Assembly (NCBI RefSeq): GCF_011764485.1
Contig: NZ_AP022848.1
Location: 2,260,001 to 2,324,000, forward strand
DNA: 64,000 nucleotides
Direction: 5' to 3'
Source of the DNA: Bosea sp. ANAM02
GTDB lineage: Bacteria > Pseudomonadota > Alphaproteobacteria > Rhizobiales > Beijerinckiaceae
This document shows, piece by piece, positions 38,040 to 47,315 of this stretch. The translations under genes and the position numbers were made by a program. The notes under the pieces were generated by a model, which worked only from the letters and a program-made list of their open reading frames with translations, was not told where the DNA came from and searched no databases. Every line of letters starts with the position of its first letter. Position 1 is the stretch's first letter.

Positions 38040-40859
38040 ATGACCAGGACGATCGCTGTGGAAGGTCATTCGCCGCCCGACGTCGCCGGTCTCGCAGACG
38101 AACTGCTGGCCCGTGTCGCGACGGCCCGTAGTGATTCACGGGACGACCCGTTCGGCAATCCGGTGCTGAGCGTTACGCTCTGGCTGACGCGGTTGATGGA
38201 TCGCGGCGAGCTGGGCATGGATGCAGCCTCCGAACTGGTGCGCCGGCTCGGGCGCGAGGCCTTGCATCAGCGCGCCGGCCGGGTCGCGCGCTATGTCGGG
38301 CTCCAGAATGACGAAGCCGCTGTTTTCGCGGCCGTGGCGGAAGCGGCGGCGAGGACGGCCACGTGCTTCGATGCGTTTCGGCAGGAAATGGAGCGGGCAC
38401 GCTTCGCGGCCGTGTTCACGGCGCATCCGACCTTCGGCATGGCGCGGCGGCTCTGCCATGCGCTCGCCGATCTCGCATCCGGGGGCAAGGCGGGCGAGGC
38501 GGTCGTCAACGAGAACACGCTCAGCTTCCGTCCCGACGGACGGATCACCTTGCAGGACGAGTTCGAGCAGGCGCGCTATGCTGTGCGCCATGCCCGCGAT
38601 GCCATCGACCGTCTGAACACGGCCCTCTTCGCCGTTGCGCGCGAACGTTGGCCGGAACGATGGACGGAACTTGCGCCAAAGCCGGTCACGCTCGCCTCCT
38701 GGGTCGGCTGCGACACGGATGGGCGCACGGATATCGGCTGGTGGGACACGCTGCGCTATCGGCTGGAATCGAAGAGCGGCCAGTTCGCGCGCATCCTCGA
38801 GAAGCTGCCTCAGGGTCTTGCCACATCGGAGGTTCGCCAGTTGGTGAGCGAGGCGCTTGCGGCGGTGGAGCGACAGCTTGCGCTGGCGCCGCCGATCGGG
38901 ACGCAGCCCTCGTTGCAGGCTCTCCAGGCTTTCGCGCTGTCGCTGGTGCATGAGCGCGAGACGGCGCTGCCGGATGCTGCCCGCCTGGTCGAGGCGTTCG
39001 ACAAGGCGTTGGCCGATTCTTCCGACGAGGAGACGCGCGTCGCGCTCGCCCTGATCCGGGCCGGCTGTCTCGCCCATGGCGTCTCGATCGCGCTGCCGCA
39101 TTTCCGGCTCAACGCCTCGCAGCTCCACAACGCCCTGCGCGCGACGATTCCGCTGGAGGAGGAGCCGGGCCAGCCGGCGCAGCGGCGTGCCTTCCTCGCA
39201 GCCGCCAATACGGCGCTGGACAAGGTCGAGGCGATCGCCGTGGATTTCGGGGCGCTGGCGGCCGAGCGGGCCTCGGCGGCGCGGATGATGATGACGATCG
39301 CGCAGATCGTGAAGCATGTCGACGGTTCGAAGCCCGTACGCTTCCTGATCGCGGAGACGGAGACGGGCTACACGCTGCTCTGCGCGCTCTGGCTCGCCAG
39401 CCGTTTCGGCATCGCCGACCGGATCGAGATCTCGCCGCTGTTCGAGACCTCGGATGCGCTGGAGCAGGGGCCGCGCATCATCGACGAGGCGCTGCGCAGC
39501 CCGCATTTCCGCGATTATCTCAAGCGGCACGGGCGGCTTTGCATCCAGTTCGGCTACTCCGATTCCGGGCGCTATATCGGGCAGGTCGCCTCGACCTTCT
39601 GGGTCGAGCGCCTGCGCATCCGCATTGCTGAACTGCTGGCACGCTACGCGCTTGCGGATGTCGAGTTGGTGATCTTCGACACCCATGGCGAGTCGGTCGG
39701 GCGCGGCGCCCATCCCGACAGCCTGTCGGACCGGCTGGCCTATCTCGATCCGGCCTATGCGCGGCAGGCCTTCGCGCGTGCCGGCATCCGGACCGTGCGT
39801 GAGACCAGCTTCCAGGGCAGCGATGGCTATCTGCTGTTCGGCACGCCCCAGCTTGCCGGGGCCACGGTCGGGCGCATCGCCGAGGCGGTCTTCGCAGCGC
39901 CCGAGCCGGCCGAGGACCCGATCTATGACGAGCCGGATTTCGCCAGCGAATTCTTCCAGACCGTGCGCGAGGAAATGAACGAACTGGTCGACGATCCCGG
40001 CTATGCCGCCCTGATCGGCACGTTCGGCCCGTCGCTGCTGGACAAGACCGGCTCGCGTCCCGCCGCGCGCCAGTCGGAAGGGGCGGGGCCGACGCGCATC
40101 CGCCATCCCCGCGAATTGCGGGCCATCCCCAACAACGCCATCCTCCAGCAGCTCGGCTGGATGGCGAACAGCATGCATGGTGTCGGCCATGCCGCCTCGC
40201 GTGCTCCGGACCTGTTCCGCAGCATGCGCGAGCGCTCGCAGCGCTTCGACCGGGCCTATCGCCTCGCGGCCCATGCGATGGCGCATAGCGATCTCGACGT
40301 GCTGCGCGCCTATCTCGACACACTCGATCCCGGGAGCTGGTTCGACCGCGCGCGCCGGACGGTCAAGGAAGGGCGGCGCGAGGAATTGCTGGTCGTCGCG
40401 GAAGCGCTCTCGCGGCTGGAGCTGGCGCCGGCTCTGCGGCGGCTGTTCTGGCGGCTCTCGGCGGATGCGCTGAAGCTCAAGGTCGCGGCCGACGACGTGC
40501 CGCAGATGCCGGCGCGGCTCGTGGCGCTGCATGCGCTGAGACTGGCGGCGATGCATCGCATCTGGCTGTCCTTCGCCCATATCCCGGATTTCCGGCCGCA
40601 TGCCGGCCTGACCCGGGAGGCCCTGATCGAGCGCCTGCTGCGCCTCGACGTGCCGGCCTCGCTGGCGCTGCTGACCGAGATATTCCCCCGCGATCCCGAC
40701 CCGACCCTCGGCCTCGATTTCGGCGAGCCGCCGGGACCGCGCGAGGGCGGCACCTACGAGGCCCTGCATCGCGACGTCTTCGCGCCGATGCTCGGGCTGT
40801 TCGCGCTGGTCCGCGAGATTTCCGGGGCGATCCAGCATGAGATCGGCGCGTTCGGGTAA
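38040..40859 (+). CDS. Divergent phosphoenolpyruvate carboxylase-like protein
   Basis: A 939-residue protein homologous to PEP carboxylase over most of its length. His129 in FTAHPTF matches the catalytic His, and GYSDSG and KTGSRPAAR followed by LRAIPNNAILQQLGW are recognisable. But the usual TAHPTE Glu is Phe132. The HGRGG-type loop reads FDTHGESVGRGAHP (546-559), so the first Arg is His. The usual NTG end is missing (ends IGAFG). It may be a slow or altered enzyme. ATG 38040 chosen; the gene is divergent from DUF2239. Confidence 0.75.
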   Translation: MTRTIAVEGHSPPDVAGLADELLARVATARSDSRDDPFGNPVLSVTLWLTRLMDRGELGMDAASELVRRLGREALHQRAGRVARYVGLQNDEAAVFAAVAEAAARTATCFDAFRQEMERARFAAVFTAHPTFGMARRLCHALADLASGGKAGEAVVNENTLSFRPDGRITLQDEFEQARYAVRHARDAIDRLNTALFAVARERWPERWTELAPKPVTLASWVGCDTDGRTDIGWWDTLRYRLESKSGQFARILEKLPQGLATSEVRQLVSEALAAVERQLALAPPIGTQPSLQALQAFALSLVHERETALPDAARLVEAFDKALADSSDEETRVALALIRAGCLAHGVSIALPHFRLNASQLHNALRATIPLEEEPGQPAQRRAFLAAANTALDKVEAIAVDFGALAAERASAARMMMTIAQIVKHVDGSKPVRFLIAETETGYTLLCALWLASRFGIADRIEISPLFETSDALEQGPRIIDEALRSPHFRDYLKRHGRLCIQFGYSDSGRYIGQVASTFWVERLRIRIAELLARYALADVELVIFDTHGESVGRGAHPDSLSDRLAYLDPAYARQAFARAGIRTVRETSFQGSDGYLLFGTPQLAGATVGRIAEAVFAAPEPAEDPIYDEPDFASEFFQTVREEMNELVDDPGYAALIGTFGPSLLDKTGSRPAARQSEGAGPTRIRHPRELRAIPNNAILQQLGWMANSMHGVGHAASRAPDLFRSMRERSQRFDRAYRLAAHAMAHSDLDVLRAYLDTLDPGSWFDRARRTVKEGRREELLVVAEALSRLELAPALRRLFWRLSADALKLKVAADDVPQMPARLVALHALRLAAMHRIWLSFAHIPDFRPHAGLTREALIERLLRLDVPASLALLTEIFPRDPDPTLGLDFGEPPGPREGGTYEALHRDVFAPMLGLFALVREISGAIQHEIGAFG

Positions 40860-40873
40860 AATATTGGTGCCGC

Positions 40874-40965
40874 GTCATTCTCGGGCGGAGCGAAGCGGAG
40901 ATCCGAGAATCTCGTGACCGGTAGGCGCTGGTTTCCGAGATGCTCGGGTCAAGCCCGAGCATGAC
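40874..40965. repeat. Intergenic palindromic repeat, GTCAT...ATGAC family, TCTCGGG type
   Basis: The unit begins GTCATTCTCGGGCGGAGCGAAGCGGAG and ends GTCAAGCCCGAGCATGAC. It shares modules with 56696-56786 and 7280-7380. It lies between the PEPC-like and acyl-ACP synthetase genes. Confidence 0.8.
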
Positions 40966-41045
40966 GTGCGTTCCGAACGTTGAAACCCGCGCCGATCTCA
41001 CTAGTTTGACCGGCAAGGGAAACGCCGACGGGAGACGTGCCAGGC

Positions 41046-42611
41046 ATGGCCGCTACCAGCTTCGACGCCGAGGGCGCGCGGATCACGATCTTCCGCGCCC
41101 TGCTGCAGACAATAGCCCGCCACGGCAAGGGCCGCATCGCGCTCGAAGACCCCGAGCGCCAGCCGATCAGCTATGGCCGGCTCGTGCTCGGTGCTCTGGT
41201 GCTGGGGCGCAAGCTCGCGGCGTTGACGGCGCCGAAGGAGCAGGTCGGCGTGCTGCTGCCCAACATGCAGGGCATGGCGGTGACGCTGTTCTCGCTCTTC
41301 GCCTATGGCCGGGTGCCGGCGCTGCTGAACTTCACCGCCGGCGTCCGCAACCTGCGTGCGGCGGCCGAGCTGGCTGAGCTCAAGACCATCGTCACCTCGC
41401 GCCGCTTCGTCGACCAGGGCAAGCTCGACGACGAGATCGCGGCCCTGGGCGAGGGGCGGCGCGTCATCTATCTCGAAGATGTGCGCAAGCAGATCACCAG
41501 CTTCGACAAGGCGCTCGGCGCCTTGCAGAGCCTCGCGCCGGGGCTGGCGCATCGCGCATTCGAAGCGCAGCCCGACGACATCGCGGTCGTCCTCTTCACC
41601 TCCGGCACCGAGGGCAAGCCGAAGGGCGTGGCGCTGAGCCATGCCAATATCGTCTCGAACGCGCGGCAGGTCTTCGCCCATGCGGCCGGCGCGATCTCCG
41701 AGCGGGACGTGTTCATGAATCCGTTGCCCGCCTTCCATTCCTTCGGGCTGACGGCGGGGCTGATGGTGCCGCTGCTGCACGGCATGAAGGTCGTGCTCTA
41801 TCCGAGCCCGCTGCACTACAAGCAGGTGCCGAAGCTGATCGGCGACATGAAGGCGACCTTCCTGCTCGCCACCGACACGTTTCTACAGGGGTATGCGCGT
41901 GCTGCGGAGAAGGACGATCTCGGCAGCGTGCGCTATGTCGTGGCCGGCGCGGAGCGGGTGAAGGCCGAGACCAAGCGGATGTGGGAGCCCTACGGCACCA
42001 CGATCCTCGAAGGCTACGGCTGCACGGAGTGTTCGCCGGTGCTCGCCGTCAACACGCCCGCCGCGATCCGGGAGGGCACGGTCGGCAAGCTCCTGCCCGG
42101 CATCGAGGCGAAGCTGGAGCCGGTCGAGGGCATCCATGAGGGCGGGAGGCTCACGGTGCGCGGACCGAACGTCATGGCCGGCTATCTCGACCCCGACCAG
42201 ACCGGTCGCATCGTCCCGCCCGAGGGCGGCTGGCACGACACCGGCGACATCGTCGTGATCGAGGACGGTTTCGTCGCGATCCGCGGCCGGGCCAAGCGTT
42301 TCGCCAAGCTCGGCGGCGAGATGGTTTCGCTCGCGGCGGTCGAGACGATGGTCTCCAAGGTCTGGCCGGACCAGAACCATGTCGTCGTCGCCTTGCCGGA
42401 CCCGCGAAAGGGCGAGCAGCTCATCCTCGTGACCGAGACGCCGCAGGCCGACCGCGCCGCGTTGCAGGAGGCGGCGAAGGAACAGGGCTTCCCGGAGTTA
42501 TGGGTTCCGCGCGCGATCCTGGTGACGCAGGCCATCCCCGTGCTCGGCAACGGCAAGATCGACTATGGCTCGACGCGCGAACTCGCGGCTTCGCGGAGGT
42601 CGCTGCTGTGA
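41046..42611 (+). CDS. Acyl-CoA/acyl-ACP synthetase (AMP-forming), Aas C-terminal type
   Basis: A 521-residue ANL-superfamily adenylating enzyme. The P-loop-like motif TSGTEGKPKG starts at residue 185, then YGCTECSPVLAVNTP and WHDTGDIVVIEDGF. It most resembles the acyl-ACP synthetase half of Aas, which reactivates fatty acids for lysophospholipid repair, but the PlsC acyltransferase half is absent. The ATG at 41046 is the likely start. Its TGA overlaps the GTG of the next gene. Confidence 0.87.
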   Translation: MAATSFDAEGARITIFRALLQTIARHGKGRIALEDPERQPISYGRLVLGALVLGRKLAALTAPKEQVGVLLPNMQGMAVTLFSLFAYGRVPALLNFTAGVRNLRAAAELAELKTIVTSRRFVDQGKLDDEIAALGEGRRVIYLEDVRKQITSFDKALGALQSLAPGLAHRAFEAQPDDIAVVLFTSGTEGKPKGVALSHANIVSNARQVFAHAAGAISERDVFMNPLPAFHSFGLTAGLMVPLLHGMKVVLYPSPLHYKQVPKLIGDMKATFLLATDTFLQGYARAAEKDDLGSVRYVVAGAERVKAETKRMWEPYGTTILEGYGCTECSPVLAVNTPAAIREGTVGKLLPGIEAKLEPVEGIHEGGRLTVRGPNVMAGYLDPDQTGRIVPPEGGWHDTGDIVVIEDGFVAIRGRAKRFAKLGGEMVSLAAVETMVSKVWPDQNHVVVALPDPRKGEQLILVTETPQADRAALQEAAKEQGFPELWVPRAILVTQAIPVLGNGKIDYGSTRELAASRRSLL

Positions 42612-43315
42612 GTCCGGCTCGCTTCGGTAAAGCCACAATCCTCGTCCTATTACGCCGCATGATGATTCCGGGTTCCGCCCTGGCGCTGTTGCGCATCGCC
42701 ACCCTGGCTCCAGCCCTGTCGCTGGCGGGGCCGTCCGATCTCGCCGCGCAGGCTCAGGCCTCGTTCTATGTCCGCCGCGACGAATGCATCGAGGCCGGCA
42801 AGCTGACGGCCGAGCAATGCGAGTTCGCCTATCGCAACGCCCGGGCAGAGTTCGAGCAGGCGGCGCCGCGCTACGGGTCGCGCGCGGCCTGCGAGCGCAA
42901 CCACAAGCGCTGCGGCGCGCAGATGATCTCGGCCGGCGGCTGGGAATCCTTCGGCAAGGGCGGGGCGAGCTATGTGCCGCGCTTCATCGGCGTACGCGTC
43001 ACCGGCGTGGGCGCCGCGCGCCGGGCACTGCCGGTGGTCGAGGGTACGGCCAAGGTCGCCTTCGCCGGGCGGTCGGTGACGGAACTGCAGGACAAGGTCG
43101 CAGGACGCCGGGGCATCATCGGGCAGGCCAGCAGCGCCGGGCGCGGCGCGCATCGCCATGTCGGGCAGGGCGCGGCCCCATATGTCAAGCGTGGCGACCG
43201 CGACGACACGGTGCGCGTGCCGATGGAGGAGAAGGCCATCGGCTCGGACGTGAAGCCAGGGCTCTATGTCGATCCTGACGGTGTCGAGTGGTACAAGCCC
43301 GCCCGGCCGCATTGA
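42608..43315 (+). CDS. DUF1190-like secreted protein
   Basis: A 235-residue protein starting with a GTG at 42608 that overlaps the upstream stop as GTGA; an ATG at 42659 is possible and gives a tidy signal peptide (ALALLRIATLAPALSLAG). The mature part has FYVRRDECIEAGKLTAEQCE, then CERNHKRCGAQM, the four-Cys pattern of DUF1190/YgiB proteins. It should lie in the cell envelope; function unknown. Confidence 0.72.
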   Translation: MSPARFGKATILVLLRRMMIPGSALALLRIATLAPALSLAGPSDLAAQAQASFYVRRDECIEAGKLTAEQCEFAYRNARAEFEQAAPRYGSRAACERNHKRCGAQMISAGGWESFGKGGASYVPRFIGVRVTGVGAARRALPVVEGTAKVAFAGRSVTELQDKVAGRRGIIGQASSAGRGAHRHVGQGAAPYVKRGDRDDTVRVPMEEKAIGSDVKPGLYVDPDGVEWYKPARPH

Positions 43316-43370
43316 ACGGCTGCCCGGAGACTTGCGCCGCCTGCGCCCGCCCGCTATCGCTGTGGCGCCC

Positions 43371-43457
43371 GCGGACGTGGCGAAACTGGTAGACGCACGA
43401 GACTTAAAATCTTGCGCCTTCAAAGGCTTGCGGGTTCGAGTCCCGCCGTCCGCACCA
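43371..43457 (+). tRNA. tRNA-Leu (anticodon TAA)
   Basis: The acceptor arm GCGGACG/CGTCCGC closes perfectly, followed by discriminator A and an encoded CCA. The anticodon loop CTTAAAA reads TAA for UUA leucine codons. The long variable arm (GCGCCTTCAAAGGCTTGC region) and GGTTCGAGTCCC T-arm are typical of class II tRNA-Leu. Confidence 0.95.
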
Positions 43458-43506
43458 TCCGCCGCAGCGGTGATTCCCGTTTGCGAGCCGGCGCGCTTCC
43501 TTTCGG

Positions 43507-44157
43507 TCAGGCCTTTCTGAAGATCACGCTCAGGTTGTTGGCGGGCATCTCGACGATGTCCGGATCGCTGAAGCCGTTGGCCGCTCCGAGGGCGGCGACG
43601 GCATCCGATTCGCGCAGGCCCCAAGCCGAATCGCGGCTGCGCAGGCTCTCGTCGAAGGCGATGTTGCCCGGTTCGAGAGCCCGGCCTGGCCGGCGATAGG
43701 GACCGTAGAGATAGAGCGGCCGACCCGGCTTCAGCAGGCGCGCCGCTTGCCGGAACAGGCCCTCTGCGGCGGCCCAGGGCGCGATATGGATCATGTTGAT
43801 GCAGAGGATCGCGTCGGCCGCTTCGAGCGGCCAGTCCGGCGCCGTGGCATCGATGATCAGCGGCGAGCGGATGTTGCCTAGCCCGGATTCGGCGGTCCAG
43901 GCCGCGATGCTGGCGGCGGCGTCTGGCGAGGGATCGCTCGGCTGAAAGGTCAGGCCGGGCAGGGCTTCGGCGAAATGCACGGCATGCTCGCCGGAGCCGG
44001 AGGCGATCTCCAGCACGAGTCCGGAGGAGGGCAGGATATCGCGCAGTACGGCGCGGATTGCATCGCGGTTGCGCTGGGCCGAGGGCGCGCGCAGGCGGGG
44101 ATCGGCGGCGGCCTGCTGATCGGCGTTCGGCTGCCAGAATTGGGGCTTGCTCATCAT
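43507..44157 (-). CDS. DUF938 SAM-dependent methyltransferase-like protein
   Basis: A 216-residue DUF938 protein with a SAM-binding motif VLEIASGSGEHAVHFAEALP, then QPSDPSPDA and CINMIHIAPWAAAEGL. The substrate is unknown. Convergent with the tRNA gene. Two adjacent Met codons start the frame. Confidence 0.88.
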   Translation of the reverse strand: MMSKPQFWQPNADQQAAADPRLRAPSAQRNRDAIRAVLRDILPSSGLVLEIASGSGEHAVHFAEALPGLTFQPSDPSPDAAASIAAWTAESGLGNIRSPLIIDATAPDWPLEAADAILCINMIHIAPWAAAEGLFRQAARLLKPGRPLYLYGPYRRPGRALEPGNIAFDESLRSRDSAWGLRESDAVAALGAANGFSDPDIVEMPANNLSVIFRKA

Positions 44158-44265
44158 CCGCTCACGAATCTTTCTTCCGGCCCATCGCGTTGGGACGATG
44201 ATCCGCTATAAGGGGGCTGGAAGCGGGCCGCCAGATGTCGCGGCTTCGCAGCAAGCAGGCTGGTT

Positions 44266-45543
44266 TTGTTAACCGAAATCCTGATCGTCGTGGCGCTGAC
44301 GATCGTCAATGGACTCCTCGCCATGTCGGAACTCGCCGTGGTTTCGTCACGCACGGCGCGCCTCAAGGTTCTCAGCGATCAGGGCAGCAAGGGCGCCGCG
44401 ACGGCGATGCGCCTCGCCGAAGATCCCGGTCGCTTTCTCTCCACCGTCCAGATCGGCATCACGCTCGTCGGCGTGCTTTCGGGCGCCTTCTCCGGCGCCA
44501 CGCTCGGCGCGCGCCTGTCCGAATGGCTGGGCACGCATGGTTTCTCGCAGTCGATGTCGGACACGCTGGGCGTCGGCATCGTCGTCGTCGCGATCACCTA
44601 TCTCTCGCTGATCCTCGGCGAACTCGTGCCGAAGCAGATCGCCCTGCGCGATCCCGAGCGCGTGGCGGCGCGAGTGGCGCCGGCGATGTCGCTGCTCTCC
44701 AGGATCGGCGCGCCGCTGGTGTTTCTGCTCGACATCTCCGGCAAGGCGGTGCTGCGCCTGCTCGGCCAGAAGGGCGAGTCGGAGGAGAGGGTCACCGAGG
44801 AGGAGGTTCGCACCATCATAGCCGAGGCGGAGACTGCCGGCGTGCTGGAGCGCGACGAGCGCGAGATGATCGCGGGCGTGATGCGCCTGGCCGACCGCTC
44901 GGCCCGCGCCTTGATGACGCCGCGCCGCGAGGTCGAGGTGATCGATCTCGAGGACAGCGCCGAGGAAATCCGCGAGCAATTGCGCGCGACGCGGCGCTCG
45001 CGCTTGCCGGTGCAGGATGGCGAAGCCGACTCGATCATCGGCGTGATCGTGGTCAAGGACCTGATCGAGTTCCTTCAGGCCGGCAACACGCAGGACCTGC
45101 GCGCGCTGGTGCAGGAGACGCCGATCGTGATGGATACGGCCGGTTCTCTCCAGGTCCTGCGCGAGATCCGCTCCAGCCGCGTGCATATGGCGCTGGTCTT
45201 CGACGAGTACGGCCATTTCGAGGGTATCATCACGCCGGGCGACGTGCTGGAGGCGATCATCGGCGCCTTCCAGGAGGAGGAAGAGGGCGAGCCGGCCATC
45301 GTGACCCGCGCCGACGGCTCCTATCTCGTCGCAGGCTGGATGCAGGTCGACGAGTTCTCGCATGAACTCGGCATCCCGATCCCGCGCGACGCCGATTTCC
45401 AGACGGTCGCCGGCTTCATCCTGGCCGAGATGAACCATCTGCCGAATGTCGGCGAGAGCTTCGACAAGGGCCATTGGCGCTTCGAGGTCGTCGATCTCGA
45501 CGGCCGCCGCATCGACAAGATCCTGGTCAGCCGGATCGAGTGA
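44266..45543 (+). CDS. CNNM/CorC-HlyC type hemolysin-family membrane protein
   Basis: A 425-residue protein: DUF21 transmembrane domain (about 1-180, ILIVVALTIVNGLLAMSEL), two CBS domains (RSARALMTPRREVEVIDLED onward) and a C-terminal CorC_HlyC domain. This family handles magnesium or cobalt efflux, with the CBS part sensing nucleotides. It appears to start with TTG at 44266, as no better codon is upstream. Its TGA overlaps the ATG of chrA by one base. Confidence 0.88.
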   Translation: MLTEILIVVALTIVNGLLAMSELAVVSSRTARLKVLSDQGSKGAATAMRLAEDPGRFLSTVQIGITLVGVLSGAFSGATLGARLSEWLGTHGFSQSMSDTLGVGIVVVAITYLSLILGELVPKQIALRDPERVAARVAPAMSLLSRIGAPLVFLLDISGKAVLRLLGQKGESEERVTEEEVRTIIAEAETAGVLERDEREMIAGVMRLADRSARALMTPRREVEVIDLEDSAEEIREQLRATRRSRLPVQDGEADSIIGVIVVKDLIEFLQAGNTQDLRALVQETPIVMDTAGSLQVLREIRSSRVHMALVFDEYGHFEGIITPGDVLEAIIGAFQEEEEGEPAIVTRADGSYLVAGWMQVDEFSHELGIPIPRDADFQTVAGFILAEMNHLPNVGESFDKGHWRFEVVDLDGRRIDKILVSRIE

Positions 45544-46928
45544 TGCCTGACAGGGCGGGAGAGCCGCAGCCTTCCATGCGGCTCCCGACGCTGGCCGAGG
45601 CGACGCGCGTCTGGGCGCGGATCGGGTTCCTGTCCTTCGGCGGGCCGGCCGGCCAGATCGCGCTGATGCACAAGGAGCTGGTCGAGGAGCGGCGCTGGAT
45701 CGGCGAGGAGCGGTTCCTGCACGCGCTGAACTACTGCATGCTCCTGCCCGGGCCGGAGGCGCAGCAGCTCACCGTCTATATCGGCTGGCTGATGCACCGC
45801 ACGATCGGCGGGTTGATCGCGGGGCTGCTCTTCATCCTGCCCGGCGCGCTGGTGATGCTGGGCCTGAGCATCCTCTATGTCAGCTGGCGCCATGTGCCGC
45901 TGGTCGACGGCATCTTCTTCGGCGTGAAGGCGGCCGTGCTCGCGATCGTGATCGAGGCGGGCCTCAGGATCAGCCGGCGGGCGCTGAAGAACAGGGCGAT
46001 GGTCGGCGTCGCGGTCGCAGCCTTCATCGCGATCTTCCTGTTCAAGGCGCCGTTTCCGGCGATCATCCTGGCAGCCGGACTCGTCGGCTGGCTCGGCAGC
46101 CGCATCCGGCCGGACTGGTTCGGCAGGGGCGGGCGGCATGGTGCGGCCGGGCCGTCGGTCGTTGGTGTGGTCGATCGCTTGCTGTCTGAAGGAGCGCTCG
46201 CGCATGTCAAGCCCTCGATCGGGAAGGCTGCGCGCGTGCTCGCGCTCTGGTTGCCGCTCTGGCTGGCACCGGTCGCCCTGCTCTGGCTTATCGCAGGCCC
46301 GGGCAGCGTCTGGACGCAGATCGGCCACTTCTTCAGCGTGATGGCGATGGTGACCTTCGGCGGCGCCTATGCGGTGCTGGCCTATGTCGCGCAGGCGGTG
46401 GTCGACGGTTTCGGCTGGCTGACGGCCGGCGAGATGCTGGATGGGCTGGGGCTTGCCGAGACGACGCCGGGGCCGCTCATCCTCGTGCTCGAATTCGTCG
46501 GCTTTCTCGCCGCCTTCCGGGCGCCGGGCAGCCTGTCGCCGCTGGTGGCCGGCGGGCTCGGGGCGCTGCTGACCGTCTGGGTGACCTTCGCGCCCTGCTT
46601 CCTCTGGATTTTCCTCGGGGCGCCCTATGTCGAGGCGCTCCGGGAGAACAAGGGGCTTTCCGCCGCGCTCGGCGCGATCACCGCCGCCGTGGTCGGCGTC
46701 ATCGCCAATCTGGCGCTCTGGTTCGGGCTGCATGTCCTCTTCCGCGAGGTTTCCGGCTTGTCCTTCCTCGGGATGAATCCGGAGGTGCCCGTTCTGACCT
46801 CGCTCGACTGGCGCGCGGCCGTTCTGGCGGCCGGTGCGGCCATCGCGCTTCTGCGCTTCAAGCTGGGCATGGTGCCGGTTCTCGCCGCCTGCGCGGTCGC
46901 CGGGACCCTGCTCAAGGGCGGGTTGTGA
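45543..46928 (+). CDS. chrA: Chromate efflux transporter
   Basis: A 461-residue long-chain CHR-family transporter made of two homologous halves, the first with FLSFGGPAGQIALMHKELVE and the second with MAMVTFGGAYAVLAYVAQAV, each with several membrane helices. It exports chromate by ion-coupled antiport. The ATG overlaps the upstream TGA (TGATG), so it is coupled to the CorC-like gene. Confidence 0.9.
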   Translation: MPDRAGEPQPSMRLPTLAEATRVWARIGFLSFGGPAGQIALMHKELVEERRWIGEERFLHALNYCMLLPGPEAQQLTVYIGWLMHRTIGGLIAGLLFILPGALVMLGLSILYVSWRHVPLVDGIFFGVKAAVLAIVIEAGLRISRRALKNRAMVGVAVAAFIAIFLFKAPFPAIILAAGLVGWLGSRIRPDWFGRGGRHGAAGPSVVGVVDRLLSEGALAHVKPSIGKAARVLALWLPLWLAPVALLWLIAGPGSVWTQIGHFFSVMAMVTFGGAYAVLAYVAQAVVDGFGWLTAGEMLDGLGLAETTPGPLILVLEFVGFLAAFRAPGSLSPLVAGGLGALLTVWVTFAPCFLWIFLGAPYVEALRENKGLSAALGAITAAVVGVIANLALWFGLHVLFREVSGLSFLGMNPEVPVLTSLDWRAAVLAAGAAIALLRFKLGMVPVLAACAVAGTLLKGGL

Positions 46929-46931
46929 GCC

Positions 46932-47246
46932 TCAGCGGCGCGGCTCATCCGGCTCGATGATACGGTATTCGGCGTCGATGACCTCGACGCGATCGGGCTG
47001 GCGCGGCTGGCTGGCGAAGGGATTGGCGGGATCGATGCCCGCCGCCTTCAGCTTCGCCTTGAGGCGCCAGACCGCGATCGCGCCGACGACCAGCACGACC
47101 GGGATCAGGATGAGCGCAAGGCTCGCGGCCAGCACGAAAAGCGCGACGCCGACGGTCAGGCTCGCCGCCATGGCGAGCCAGGCCTGCCAGCGCGGCATGG
47201 CGCGGGTGCGGCCGTTGAGCTGCTCGTAGAGATTGACGCGGATCAT
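46932..47246 (-). CDS. Small hypothetical two-helix membrane protein
   Basis: A 104-residue protein with a short basic N-terminus (MIRVNLYEQLNGRTRAMPRW), two adjacent hydrophobic segments (WLAMAASLTVGVALFVLAAS and LALILIPVVLVVGAIAVW) and a basic, proline-rich cytoplasmic tail. I recognise no family. It ends three bases past chrA, in convergent orientation. Confidence 0.75.
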   Translation of the reverse strand: MIRVNLYEQLNGRTRAMPRWQAWLAMAASLTVGVALFVLAASLALILIPVVLVVGAIAVWRLKAKLKAAGIDPANPFASQPRQPDRVEVIDAEYRIIEPDEPRR

Positions 47247-47315
47247 CTGGTTTCGGTCCCTTCCCTTGAGGCTAGAGATAGGGAGCGATTGCGGCTTTGA
47301 CGAGATCGGGCGCGT

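Noticed and set aside
38136..40838. Minus-strand open frame of 900 codons opposite the PEPC-like gene
   Set aside because: Antisense of a recognisable PEPC-like sequence, with shadow-type composition.
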